Part shown: in pieces, positions 12,901 through 23,336 of the stretch
Layout of the letters: each line of letters opens with the position of its first letter
Position numbering within the stretch: the first letter of the stretch is position 1
From: Tubiluchus corallicola
Lineage: Eukaryota > Priapulida > Priapulimorpha > Priapulimorphida > Tubiluchidae
Direction: 5' to 3'
Assembly (NCBI GenBank): GCA_030141605.1
Contig: JAQGDQ010000803.1
Coordinates: forward strand, 1 to 64,000
Length of the DNA: 64,000 nucleotides
Notes under the pieces: model-generated
What the model saw: the letters and a program-made list of their open reading frames with translations, nothing else
Database searches by the model: none
What the model was told of the DNA's origin: nothing
Made by a program: the position numbers and the translations under genes

Positions 12901-14594
12901 AACTGAACAGTATTTTCAACAGCACAAACATTTCACGAGTGTGACAAGTTTACTGCTGCGTTCTCGCACGAGCTCTATCGAACGCGTGACTACATCACAA
13001 TTGAACATGTCCGAACTGAGAGGTGCCGCATCTGTGTTTTGTGCAGTGCATAGTACCCGCCTAACTAAAGAATGACGAAATGCGTGTAATAGTGAAGAAC
13101 TGCTCGCACAAATTCAAAATTATATTTCCGTGGTAATAATTCTTTCACATAAACAATTCTTGAAAAAATATCAAGTTCCCTTTCAATATTTTCTAGATTA
13201 GATTGTTTATAGCTATAGTTGAAAACTGAGTCTAGTTTTCCTCTAAATTCCAATTCTTAAGTTCCTCACTGTTAAATTACACAACACTTGCACACACATA
13301 TAGTTACAATGTGAAAACCCAACGGTCAAAATAAAGAACTATGCACTCACATATTTTCCTAAAAATGGTGATAAAATAAAACCAACTAATTGAAAGCTGC
13401 CTATAATAAAGCCCACTTCTGTTTTTGTTGCTCCTTTTGTAATGCCCTATTAAAAAAGAAATTAAACTTATATTAGTTCATGCTACTCGGTGTAAATCAT
13501 TAGCGCATTGAGATCTAACAGATTTAGAACAAAAACAAAACAGAATCCTCCAAAACAACAGTCCATTTACAGCCCGAGTTTTTGAGGAGATTCTGGCTGT
13601 AACTATTCACTTACAGTAATATAGCACATTACAATCCAAAGAGTCTTCCCAATTCCCATTCTCCTAAACTTAGTCAGTTAAACATCTTTATGAAGAAGTT
13701 CTAAAGGTAATTGCTAAGACACTAGATCAAGTAGAATACAGGTGAGCTTTATTTTATAATGTAAAATGTAAGCATACATTTTAACACAGGTAATACTGCA
13801 AAAGCGTTTCTGACAGTTAAATAATAGATTAAAAACTTAATTAACGGCAGGCGAGCCCAACTATTGATGACATCACAAACTAACATAATTTTCAACAGCA
13901 AAAATATTCCACGAGCGTGTTGAACGTGTTTGCGAAAGAGAAAATTGAAGTACAGTGCCACTGTAAGATATTCAGTGTGTTGTACTGAAACTAGGCAAAT
14001 TTTAAAATAATAATTTAAGTTTCAAATTTACTGTTGTGCTCACACATGAGCTGTCGAACATGTGCAGTTTGTCACAAACAAGCACATTTGAACTAAGAGC
14101 TACAGCACCTGTTTTTGTGCAATGCGTTTCCAAAATGTAGGCACTAGTGCCCGTCTAACTAGCGAATGGGGTAATGCACGTAACAGCGAACAGCTAGTGG
14201 TGCGAACGCGAAACTGTGTTTGAGTGGTAATAATTCTTTCATGTAAGTCATTTAAAATAAAACAGTATGTTTCCTTTCATTATTTTAATGAGTAGATTGT
14301 TTTGACCTACAATTTAAGATTGGATGCGGTTTTGCTTTATATTACTCGAAGACGTACCTCATCGGGAAAGAATGGAGCAATAAGAGAGTAACTAGCACCA
14401 CTGAAGAAGTCTGCTACGGCAATGGCAAGAATGGTAAGCTTCGCTCTTGTCGAGAGGTCAAAAAAGCTTCCCTGGGGCGGTTCGTACACGACGCTAGGTT
14501 CGCCGAGCGACTCCGTGCGCCGTCGCTCGCTTTCCGTAAAACTTCCGCTAGGATGGTGGAATCGTTCCAAAGATGTCATTCGTTGGAAAGACAT
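972..14594 (-). CDS. SLC18B1-like: MFS transporter, SLC18B1-like (3' end off the window)
   Basis: Ten coding exon positions read in order on the minus strand: 14594-14358, 13446-13351, 12224-12151, 11381-11234, 9723-9655, 9426-9336 (or its alternative 7063-6973), 6408-6272, 4318-4220, 2899-2805 and 1067-972. All have GT/AG borders and their phases agree; together they give about 380 residues, so roughly the last two helices are missing to the left. The start at 14594 has an in-frame TAA 19 codons upstream. Visible family marks are a polar N-terminus, helix 1 ending in APFFPDE, the loop GKYMAFLGCK after helix 2, the antiporter-type GVGMMCGPPIGGALYQ in helix 5, FLEATLALYL in helix 7, and the GWVGDTK loop. 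Known family role: membrane transport driven by ion exchange; mammalian SLC18B1 is a vesicular polyamine transporter. The substrate here is inferred only from that resemblance. SLC18-family relatives are the main alternative. Confidence 0.88.
1161..1552 (+). mobile_element. hAT non-autonomous element, family hAT-A copy 1
   Basis: The element begins CAGGGGTGTGCAGACTGCGG and ends TTTGCACACCCCTG, forming terminal inverted repeats. It is flanked by a perfect 8-base duplication AGTTACAA (1153-1160 and 1553-1560), which is diagnostic of hAT transposition. No transposase is encoded. Three relatives occur at 31415, 41866 and 50193. It lies in a transporter intron. Confidence 0.93.
1655..2275. repeat. 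Dispersed repeat family DR1, copy 2
   Basis: A second copy of DR1, recognised by GACGACATCACAAACTAACA followed by ATTTTCAACAGCAGAAACAT, and further right by TGGTAATAATTCCTTCACGT. Open frames on the minus strand here are not supported as genes; they recur in the other copies with stops. Confidence 0.6.
2805..2899 (-). other. Coding exon 9 of the SLC18B1-like gene
   Basis: This 95-base exon starts in phase 0 after a TTTGCCAG acceptor and ends two bases into a codon at a GTAAGC donor. It encodes GRCKVLMAIATTFNMLAF followed by VFIGPSPIFNIDG, a transmembrane helix with the Pro-rich turn typical of this transporter family. Confidence 0.85.
3086..4161. repeat. 60-base minisatellite, about 18 copies
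   Basis: The unit contains AGAAGATTAAGATGCGTTCA and the palindrome AGAGAGCTCTCT. Copies are nearly identical and in strict 60-base register, apart from one lost base near 3511. In the first half, CGCGTTG and CGTGTTG variants alternate, so the true unit there is a 120-base dimer. Because 60 is a multiple of three, the array is open in one plus-strand frame as a 20-residue repeat. It lies in the intron between transporter exons 8 and 9 and has no splice sites linking it to either neighbour, so I do not call it coding. Confidence 0.95.
4440..4770. mobile_element. Fold-back type repeat, copy 1 (partial)
   Basis: It carries CATCATCAGCGGTAAATTTA, ACAAACATACAACCA and a tail with GAAATTGATATAGTAA. 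The same series occurs at 33386-33710, where both inverted ends are preserved. Here only one terminal arm is clear, so this is probably a truncated copy. Confidence 0.5.
4920..5460 (-). mobile_element. Possible LINE 3' untranslated remnant
   Basis: The plus strand starts with a TTTATTTATT run and continues with text resembling the 3' non-coding part of the LINE tails elsewhere in the window, such as a TGTACAAGATGCCAAGC stretch followed by a purine-rich segment. No reverse transcriptase residues are readable. This call rests on general appearance only. Confidence 0.25.
5832..6186 (-). mobile_element. Solo LTR, copy 1
   Basis: Read on the minus strand, the element starts TGTTGTGGAGGTCGCTGG and ends near CAAGACACAATA. 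It is flanked by a perfect 5-base duplication CCAGG (5827-5831 and 6187-6191). Inside, on the minus strand, are a TATATAAGG box and, further on, AATAAA, which are the promoter and polyadenylation marks expected of an LTR. A close relative lies at 59563-59930. No internal retroelement genes are present, so it looks like the product of recombination between two LTRs. The family (Gypsy or BEL) cannot be told. Confidence 0.8.
6272..6408 (-). other. Coding exon 7 of the SLC18B1-like gene
   Basis: The exon is 137 bases, opening with two bases that complete an Asp codon left by exon 6 and closing in phase 0. It encodes AQSSGSQNFISMLLIPSVLI then the helix ending FLEATLALYLAM. Either version of exon 6 supplies the single G needed at the junction. 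The donor is GTATCAATTA. Confidence 0.85.
6973..7063 (-). other. Alternative exon 6b of the SLC18B1-like gene
   Basis: The 91-base exon has a TTTTGCAG acceptor and a GTAAGAG donor. It encodes VGGFVLPFAVMGFFLFVGAF then FNYVCLPNRL, one membrane helix. It aligns without gaps to exon 6a (9336-9426), with 14 of 30 residues identical, the same length and the same phases. Because 91 is not a multiple of three, inclusion of both would shift the frame, so the two should be used one at a time. Confidence 0.85.
7758..8545. repeat. Imperfect minisatellite of TGTGACTTTTCCCC type
   Basis: Roughly 20 imperfect units combine TGTGACTTCATTG, AGTTTTTTCTG and TGTGACTTTTCCCC, with unit length varying because parts are lost or gained. 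All three plus-strand and several minus-strand frames are open for long stretches, an effect of the repetition. A decayed relative occurs at about 17505-17570. It lies between transporter exons 6a and 6b. Confidence 0.9.
8546..9130. repeat. Two dispersed repeats (DR6 and DR7)
   Basis: The left part, near 8546-8645, matches the inverse of about 42815-42925 (shared GTTAAAACTACGTTATGATG). The right part, near 8930-9130, matches the inverse of the doubled segment at 44216-44595 (shared AACAATGGCTAACTT-like text and TCATGAAATGGAGATTC). The plus-strand frame at 8647-9060 is therefore repeat-derived and I do not call it a gene. Confidence 0.55.
9336..9426 (-). other. Alternative exon 6a of the SLC18B1-like gene
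   Basis: The 91-base exon follows an ACTTTCAG acceptor and ends at a GTAAGTT donor. It encodes LGGFTVPFAVVGVCLLIAAV then VNYCMLPSGI, the helix after the antiporter-type motif of exon 5. It is the homologue of exon 6b 2.3 kb further along the gene; both copies have intact splice sites and open frames. Confidence 0.87.
9655..9723 (-). other. Coding exon 5 of the SLC18B1-like gene
   Basis: This 69-base, phase 0 to phase 0 exon encodes GILETFFGVGMMCGPPIGG and then ALYQ. The GxxxGPxxGG pattern is the helix-5 motif seen in antiporters of the major facilitator superfamily and is the strongest single family mark in this gene. Confidence 0.88.
9928..10180. repeat. Dispersed repeat DR5, copy 1
   Basis: The segment matches about 56335-56590, sharing AAATCACTCTACGCACAGAC, AATTAAGTAAAGTCCATGT and ACCTTTGACCTGCAGCAACT (one base differs in the other copy). 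No terminal repeats or duplication were found. Confidence 0.6.
10498..11142. mobile_element. hAT non-autonomous element, family hAT-B copy 1
   Basis: Ends are CAGGGATTTAACTGAA and TTTCAGTAACATCCCTG, with a perfect 8-base duplication TCAAGAAT (10490-10497 and 11143-11150). The inside is AT-rich, repeats variants of GAAACCGAAGCG, and has no transposase. A second copy is at 32089-33045. This one lies 91 bases beyond the exon 4 donor. Confidence 0.92.
11460..12000 (-). pseudogene. LINE 3' end with reverse transcriptase C-terminal tail
   Basis: The minus strand at 11974-11684 reads as the tail found downstream of non-LTR reverse transcriptases: TRTNTHYGTNS-like text (here IRTNTHYGTNSVIKQ), then LLWNSLPLQVKQIKSLSAF and KTKLKSL. 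It is followed by a 3' non-coding stretch ending in AAATAAAGATTATTATATAT. The 5' part of the element is absent, as expected of a truncated insertion. It lies in the transporter intron between exons 3 and 4. Confidence 0.8.
12151..12224 (-). other. Coding exon 3 of the SLC18B1-like gene
   Basis: This 74-base exon is too short to stand out alone. It has a TTGTTGCAG acceptor and GTAAGCC donor and encodes MAFLGCKFVFITGIFVGGCS then SFLFG, ending two bases into a Gly codon completed by exon 4. It supplies the loop after helix 2 and helix 3. Without it the phases of exons 2 and 4 do not match, which supports it. Confidence 0.85.
12345..13250. repeat. Dispersed repeat family DR1, copy 3 (partly doubled)
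   Basis: Two successive DR1-like left halves (about 12345-12530 and 12550-12790, each with CAGCAAAAA-type text after ATTTTCAA) run into one right half ending in TGGTAATAATTCTTTCACAT near 13150. It lies between transporter exons 2 and 3. Confidence 0.6.
13740..14335. repeat. Dispersed repeat family DR1, copy 4
   Basis: This copy contains GATGACATCACAAACTAACA, ATTTTCAACAGCAAAAAT and, at its right end, TGGTAATAATTCTTTCATGT. It lies in transporter intron 1. Confidence 0.6.
14358..14594 (-). other. First coding exon of the SLC18B1-like gene
   Basis: It encodes 79 residues: a Ser, Arg and Glu-rich cytosolic N-terminus with ESERRRTESLGEPS, then helix 1 with AKLTILAIAVADFFSGASYS, ending APFFPDE at a GTACGTC donor. 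The ATG is preceded by an in-frame TAA at 14649-14651 and no earlier ATG in that frame. Confidence 0.88.
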
Positions 14595-14734
14595 TGTGAT
14601 GTTTCTCAGCGACGTCTCTGAACTTACAACTAAGTAATCTGTAATCAGTTAATAAAAAAATGAATGAAATCAATACAAAAGTTGCAGTAAATAAATGCCC
14701 CTGTATGAAATTCAAGGCGTGACCAGAAGCCAAC

Positions 14735-15116
14735 CAGGGGCGTATTAACCAAGAGGGTGATAACCTGGGTTGCCAAAGTTTGCGGGGCCTCCTAGGAAAA
14801 TGTGTATACTTTCATATTCCTGTAAAGAGCGCATTTTATGACACACCACAGGCAGTTACTGAGGGCAGCTTTATATAAGTGCCACATAATGAACAGTCAC
14901 AAGGTATTACACAAGCAGTTGCGCAGCCTGCTTGAATATAAGCGCTATGCAATTACATGCAATTAATAATGACCACATCAAAACTAGGTTAATAGTGTTT
15001 CTAATACATCACGGGTAATTGTTTAATCTGCTCATTACATAACCATAAATTCACAATAGAGAAGGACGGGACAGAACTATCGGCCTAGGGCGTCCTAAAG
15101 TGTTGATACGCCCCTG
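14735..15116. mobile_element. hAT non-autonomous element
   Basis: Terminal inverted repeats are CAGGGGCGTATTAAC and GTTGATACGCCCCTG. The flanks AAGCCAAC (14727-14734) and CAGCCAAC (15117-15124) agree at seven of eight bases. No coding sequence is present. Confidence 0.85.
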
Positions 15117-15468
15117 CAGCCAACATGTCACACCAGGCTTTGGGGTGGCAGGAAAACTGGTATTATAATATCCCAGCAGCCAAATTTCTAGAGGATTGTT
15201 CATTCCACCACATGCTCATTCACAGCGTTCAGGTTACCATGACTACCGATGCCCACATGCCTTTTTAACTCAAACATTTGTAGAACCAAAATCCATGTAA
15301 ACTTGAATGTAAAATAAAACATATTAGATGCCAGTTACGACTCCTTCACAAGTTCAACATCAAAAAGTTGCAAGTAATTATAGGAATGCGTATGGTACAA
15401 TGTATAATCCATCCACAATATCTATAGATTTCTGCAATTTGATTCATAATTACTTAATTTCTTCTAAG

Positions 15469-15672
<204 letters not shown>

Positions 15673-17680
15673 AGGAAAAGCCATTTTTGCATGGGGACAA
15701 GTTCTATAATTAGCAGTTACAATTAGCATAAAAAACACCAATTGACCGCTAGCGCCAAGCATTTTGTTCGTGTGCAGTTGAATCTTAACAGTTAACACTT
15801 ACCAATCTCTATAAACAAATCGCTGAGACGAGTTGCCTCAACTTACCAGTCTTATAAGAATTTGCTTCACATTCGGCATTCTGTCGTTCTTTATCCGTCA
15901 CTTTTGTGCAAATATTTGATGTGCCCATCGCAAAGTGTTAACAATTCACGAATCAAAGAACTACATTGTAAATACAAATTTGCAGTTCAAGCAGCTGATG
16001 CATTGGTAACCAACGGTCTGATGATAAATTTCACAATAAAATCGGACGTCCTAGTGAAAGGTCAACTTACAAAGTATCCAACATGTATAAATCAACGTTG
16101 CTGTCAGACAATGCAGTCAGACAATGTTGCAGTCACACACACCTCAGACAAGCAGAGACGTTCTACTGTATAAGCTGTTCCACATCGTGGCAGAAGCGTA
16201 CGTACATTAATCTAAGTCAGCATAGTTATTTGTTAACTCTTGCTATTGAGAGCATACATTAACGCAAACACTGTAGAAATGGAAAGTGTCTTTAACCTGG
16301 CCGAACCAGTTCAAAAACTAGTCGTGTAAGAAAGTGAAACGCGTGCTCGATAGACAGCTGCTGCTTGCCTGGCCAGCCGGCCGGCGTCAGACGAGCCATT
16401 GACATTCCACACGAGTGGACCGATGTCATACAAACTAAAGCTTCATACTGCAGTTGGAACAAATAGCAGTGTGTCATAATATAAAGAGGACAAGGTCAGA
16501 GCGTGACCTACGTGCTAATAGAACTACGATTGCAGAAAGGCTCAACGCAGGAAGATTGGACTAGTAACTACACTCTGGTAGTGTGAATATTGGGGTTATT
16601 GTGCTGCGCTAGCACGTTGTGCATAATTTGTTGCTGTTGTAACGAACAACTAAAGTTCAACAACTTCGGCAGCAAAAAGTCAGTTTAAATTGAATTTGGC
16701 ACGGTTACTAAGAAAAACTATTTTTGTGGGTAAATGGTGACGTCACGACTCGACAAGTTAAACTCATTTGCACAGAATTGGCGAATTTTTGTTGCTCTGG
16801 TCGCCAATCCTGTTTCAAATCCAAAACAAAACAACTCCAATTTAAATGAAATTTGGTACGGCTATGGACTTGCATACAAAGCACGCAATGGAGAGCGGTT
16901 CAAGAAATTTGCTGCAATGGAATTAAAATAAAATAAATTTGATTTAATTTGTGAACTCACCAAGTTTGGTCTAAGTTGAATAAAAAATGTGTAATCTTGG
17001 GACAAAATGGTCAAGGATCAAGCCAAGAGACTCGTCTGTTGACTAACTGAAACCCTAGCAATACATTACAAAATATCACAATTGTATCTGAACTTGAAAT
17101 GGCAATATCTTTGTTCACATGTTGCATGTATCATTGTAGTGATAACCTAAATGACCTCTAGAAGAACATGGCGGTGACCCGAGTCATGATGTAGGCCAAA
17201 AGCGTCAGAAGCCGAAACGTTCTAGAGTCACAACTGAAGCTTAATTGGGAAAAATAGTGAGGATGGGAAATTTTATATCCAGTAATAAAGTCACAGGAAG
17301 AAAAGTCACAATTTTGGCAAGGAGAAAACCTACAGGAAAACCTAAACAATTAAAGTAATAAAACAGAAAATATTTTAAATCAGTTATTAACTGGCAACTT
17401 ATACATATTGACTAAGCTGTTTATATATGACATCATTACGTGCATGTGAGAAAAACACGAATAGTTCAATATCTTAGGAATAGGGGTTAAGGTTAGGGTT
17501 ATTTTTTCTCTGCGACTTCATGTGACATTTTTCTGTGTTTTTTTTTACCTGTGACTTTATTACCTGGATTTGGGAAATTGATATGAAATTGTGGAAGTTA
17601 CCATCAAATTGTGAATAAGTAAAATAACAGAAAATCCGTTTGTGTGAGAACAGAACCCTCTCCTCGTCGAAAGGCCTAAC
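15673..17680. other. Intergenic, no gene recognised
   Basis: I see no exon with a recognisable product. Short frames such as 15862-16173 have no known motif and no supporting splice signals. Around 17480-17570 there is a short GGTTAAGGTTAGGGTT run followed by a decayed relative of the 7758-8545 repeat. Confidence 0.5.
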
Positions 17681-18815
17681 GAACACATTTAAGAATACGT
17701 TTTAAAAACAATAGAACAGCTCAAGTTTATCTGCACACATTACTTAGGAACACATTTTAAGAATACGTTTAAAAACAATAGAACAGCTTAAGTTTGTCTG
17801 CACACATTACTTAGGAACACATTTTAAGAATACGTTTAAAAACAATAGAACAGCTTAAGTTTATCTGCACACATTACTTAGGAACACATTTTAAGAATAC
17901 GTTTAAAAACAATAGAACAGCTTAAGTTTATCTGCACACATTACTTAGGAACACATTTTAAGAATACGTTTAAAAACAATAGAACAGCTTAAGTTTATCT
18001 GCACACATTACTTAGGAACACATTTTAAGAATACGTTTAAAAACAATAGAACAGCTTAAGTTTATTTGCACACATTACTTAGGAACACATTTTAAGAATA
18101 CGTTTAAAAACAATAGAACAGCTTAAGTTTATTTGCACACATTACTTAGGAACACATTTTAAGAATACGTTTAAAAACAATAGAACAGCTTAAGTTTATC
18201 TGCACACATTACTTAGGAACACATTTTAAGAATACGTTTAAAAACAATAGAACAGCTTAAGTTTATCTGCACACATTACTTAGGAACACATTTTAAGAAT
18301 ACGTTTAAAAACAATAGAACAGCTTAAGTTTATTTGCACACATTACTTAGGAACACATTTTAAGAATACGTTTAAAAACAATAGAACAGCTTAAGTTTAT
18401 CTGCACACATTACTTAGGAACACATTTTAAGAATACGTTTAAAAACAATAGAACAGCTTAAGTTTATCTGCACACATTACTTAGGAACACATTTTAAGAA
18501 TACGTTTAAAAACAATAGAACAGCTTAAGTTTATTTGCACACATTACTGGAACTTTTAAGAATACGTTTAAAAACAATAGAACAGCTTAAGTTTGTCTGC
18601 ACACATTACTTAGGAACACATTTTAAGAATACGTTTAAAAACAATAGAACAGCTTAAGTTTATCTGCACACATTACTTAGGAACACATTTTAAGAATACG
18701 TTTAAAAACAATAGAACAGCTTACGTTTATCTGCACACATTACTTAGGAACACATTTTAAGAATACGTTTAAAAACAATAGAACAGCTTAAGTTTATCTG
18801 CACACATTACTTAGG
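17681..18815. repeat. 67-base minisatellite, about 17 copies
   Basis: The unit includes GAACACATTTTAAGAATACG, TTTAAAAACAATAGAACAGC and TTAAGTTTATCTGCACACAT. Copies are in near-perfect 67-base register. One copy near 18548 has lost several bases. Scattered C/T and G/A variants recur in different copies, suggesting homogenisation. Confidence 0.96.
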
Positions 18816-19930
18816 GTTAATCAAAGAGGAAACCAAAAAGTAGAAAATTAAAAGAGATTAGAAATCAGGACTAAAGGGACTGGATGTTGCAAAGCTAGTC
18901 TCAAAATCCATAATATGCAATTTCTTGCACCAGGTTACCTATCATTTCAATACGCCTATATGCATGACGGCTACTAATATGCATGATGGCAAACATATTA
19001 GTTGTATGATTTGTATGGCTTCTGAAAATTTGCTACAACTGAGTTATGCCCAAACAATATTTGTAATCTTTATTGTTTAAGCCACACTACTAACACGCTA
19101 CCACTAATACTACACTGTACTCAAAAATTTATATTTCAGATAAACTTGCAAGCAAAAAAAGGTAAATATGCTAGATATAGAAACTGAAAGCCAGGAAGTA
19201 GACAGCAAAAATGCAAGTGTCTATAAAGACAGAGGCAAAGCACATAATGTCTAGGAATACTTTCAAATAAATGAGCAAATCTCAGCAAAATGCAAAACAG
19301 TAATGGAAACAGAAATGTATCTCTGTACTAAAGTCAAACTTCTTTATAGTACCTACTTTGGGACAGTTGGTGTTAAGCGAGTTTGGCATGATAACGAGTT
19401 ACATTAATATATTTGTCTATACAAATTCAGACATTTTGTTTTGCCAAAAATGAGGGAGCCAGGCGAAGTTGGCATTACAAGAAAGGAGGAAGTATGACCC
19501 CCGTACATCGAGTTAGCTACACTTAACTGATCGCTAAATATCTACGGTGCACTAGGATTTTCTTGCACGGTGATCAGCAAAATTTTTAAAGGATACCATA
19601 CGTTTCATTTTCAAATTCTTTTAAATTCCACATGCGTGCGTAAGGATTTGTTACCGTACTCTATAGTCTATAGTTGCAGTTGTTGCAAATTCCAGCGTAT
19701 GCTACCGTTTTAGACAAACAACAGAAATGCTTTAGTACAACATCCAGCACGCCTGAAGATTTCCAATGCATGAAAAAATATCTTCCTTCAACTGACATGT
19801 AGAATTACAAGCGGTATTGTCTGCGACTCATCTGTAAGGATCTCATTCCTACCCAGCTTCCTTAGCATACAAGTATACAGCAACAAGATTTGCTAGCACC
19901 TTATATAATGGAAGACATTCAATGATATGA
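18816..19930. other. Intergenic, nothing recognised
   Basis: AT-rich sequence without a recognisable exon, RNA gene or repeat relative elsewhere in the window. Confidence 0.4.
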
Positions 19931-19931
19931 A

Positions 19932-20022
19932 CAGGGCCTATTTCAAGGGGGGGGGGGGATTTGCGGATTTTTCCCGGGGCCTCGCGCGAAAGTAACATTT
20001 TTTTGCTTTATGTTTCCTCCCC

Positions 20023-20121
<99 letters not shown>

Positions 20122-20392
20122 TATATCTCTCTCTTTTTCTTGCAGCACACGCGCTGTTTGCCAGTATTGACAAGTATGAAGGACTGGTCTTGAGAATAAA
20201 GCAGTTTTTCTTACAATTGTTCTTTCCTTTAACAACTGTATAACTCCATATTTTCTCTTCGAAAATGCTTCTCCGGCATTCTAGCAGTTCAAAAATTTTC
20301 TGGGCGCCAACCATGGTAGCGACTGACCCCCCCCCTATGGGGTCTCACACGCCCCACTTCCCCAGGCCTCGCCTAGGCTGAAATAGGCCCTG
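19932..20392. mobile_element. hAT non-autonomous element carrying a CT run
   Basis: Ends CAGGGCCTATTTCA and TGAAATAGGCCCTG are perfect inverted repeats over 14 bases, flanked by a perfect 8-base duplication GATATGAA (19924-19931 and 20393-20400). Inside are a poly-G tract next to the left end, a (TC)n run at about 20027-20119, and a C-rich segment before the right end. No transposase is encoded. Confidence 0.93.
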
Positions 20393-20571
20393 GATATGAA
20401 CACTTTTTAATTTGCTCACTAAAATAAGTCAAATAATACGTATGTTATGCAGACACAAGAGAGACGAAGGCATCAATATGGTGAAATCTAATGATCTCCT
20501 AAGCAGTAATGCAAATGTTTAAGTTATTCTATGTGAAATCTCCGTGTTTCTGCAAACTGCAGACCGCACCG

Positions 20572-20706
20572 CACCTCCACAAAAGTACCTCCACATTAAA
20601 ACTCAAAAATAAACATCATTATCCATCGTCTGCCAACACCACCACAAAAGTACCTCCACATTAAAACTCAAAAATAAACATCATTATCTGTCGTCTGCCA
20701 ACAGAA
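20572..20706. repeat. 68-base tandem duplication
   Basis: Two adjacent copies of a segment containing AAAAGTACCTCCACATTAAA and ACATCATTAT, ending CGTCTGCCAACA. Confidence 0.85.
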
Positions 20707-21329
20707 TCACACCAGTTTTCACTTCTACAGCAAAAATTTGTTTTGATCGAATAAATTATTTCAAATTTATATTCAGTAGCAATCTCAATAATAATTGAAA
20801 TAAAAGCAGGTTAATTTTACTCACCTGCCTGAATTGGAACGAAATTACAATCAAGTTTTTCCGACAATAATACCTCATATCATCGTACACGTGTTCTGCA
20901 ATGCCTGCCTTGTCACATGTATGCATCTCTACAAGTATATGTAGCAATTAGTGTCCTTTGAACTGCACTGTCCACCATATCTATAAAATAAACAGCAAGT
21001 GTGACTGGCTAACAAATTTGTCAATGTATTTCTTATTATCAGTTCTAGCTGAGCATTACCAGAGCTGTGCATTATGTACACATGGGACTTTCGGTTGTAT
21101 AATTTGTAGCTACCTACACAAATTAATATCTCATTTTATTTATTGACTGGTTCCTAGTCTTTTCTGTGCACTACATGCAAGAAATATTTAAATTTTTGAT
21201 AACCATTCAATGGTTACTAACACATAAAACAAGAATAAATGATAAAATTTATCAAAATAATTGATACTTTGTGGCTTTCCCTGAAATTCCCCTATCTTCT
21301 TTCCCGTTAGAGCATGTAGCGGCTGTAGC

Positions 21330-21450
21330 CAGTGCGGGAAACCGAGCAACGAGAACACCTAAACAGTCACAGTATTCGCACAGTGATGAAAGTTAAGCAG
21401 CACTGGCCCAGCCAGTAAATGTGTGGGTGGCTATACTGTCTTCAACTATT
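21330..21450 (+). mobile_element. Decayed 5S-rRNA-like fragment, probably SINE-derived
   Basis: The text GATGAAAGTTAAGCAGCACT followed after a few bases by CCAGTAAATGTGTGGGTGG tracks the middle of 5S rRNA (internal promoter region), with many changes. The 5' third is not convincing. I read it as an old 5S-headed SINE copy rather than a gene. A much better preserved relative lies at 53442-53561. Confidence 0.45.
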
Positions 21451-21639
21451 TCTCTCATTAAGGGACAATGTATGTGTGCACCTAAGACAGGACGGGACTA
21501 CGACACCTGTGCCAGTTCAGTTTCTAATCTAATCATTGACATCTATGAATAAACAAATTTGAAACAAAGATGCTAAATTACATTACTAGTAATTGCCCTT
21601 TATAACATACTGAACTTTTAAAGCTCAAGTAAATTTGGC

Positions 21640-21775
21640 TACTGTGATATAGTTTACTTTCTGTCCTGTAGGAGGCAACAGTTACATGACATATAGTTTA
21701 GTTTCTGTGCTGTAGGAGGCAACACTTACATGATGTATAGTTTAGTTTAGTCCTGTAAGAGGCAGCCGAAGACAC
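21640..21775. repeat. Short degenerate tandem repeat
   Basis: About three imperfect copies of a roughly 50-base unit marked by CTGTAGGAGGCAACA and CATATAGTTTAGTTT. Confidence 0.6.
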
Positions 21776-22479
21776 AAACCATAAAAAAAAAAACTAATCC
21801 TGTGAGGCAAAATTCATTATCCCGGACCAGATTTAAACCTTTGGTGGGATATTTCAGGTTCTGGGGCCTTAACATAGAAACAAAATTATTAGACAAATAA
21901 AAATAAAATGATAAACTGCATTTGCTCAGAAAATATGTTAGATTTTGAAGAAGTCTGAGGCGAAGAGCTGTATTAAATTACAGTAATTATAAAGATAGTC
22001 TTCGTTTATAAACATCGGGGCTTCTCAAGAAGGGGGGTAGATAATTGCTCCCTTAAAAATCCAGCCTTGTTTTTATTGATGACTACTGAGTCATGACTGG
22101 TACCGGCTAAAAGTTGAGAAAGTGCATCTAATGATAAAACTAGTGAAATAGGTGAAGTACTCATTAATTCTAAATATTATATTTAGAGCTAGCTAGTATC
22201 ACAACCCACAAGCTTTCAGTTTTAATATTAGTAATTCAAACATTTGCGTACTTACATAGTAGTGGTTAAGTTTACTCACCCTAATTCGAGACCATTAATG
22301 ATGTGCTGATCTAGTTTTGATAGTAATTCAGCAGGTAAGTCCAATTATAACCTCGGTGCACAGACAGAACAGCATCCAACAGTTAGATAATTTATTTACT
22401 TCCTACTCGAATATTTCATGCTGCAGAGAATAAGTGTTATTACTTATGATAAAAACACGCTGCTACATATCTGCAATCT

Positions 22480-23336
<857 letters not shown>

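Noticed and set aside
15862-16173. 103-codon frame upstream of the transporter gene
   Set aside because: No recognisable domain, no splice or promoter support, and typical of chance frames in this AT-rich DNA.
17480-17510. Telomere-like GGTTAAGGTTAGGGTT, and CCCTAACCCTAAC at about 7540
   Set aside because: Only about two units each, next to other repeats; too short to argue for interstitial telomeres.
17681-18815. Possible CRISPR-like array (regular repeats)
   Set aside because: Units are contiguous 67-base copies with no unique spacers, and the genome is animal.
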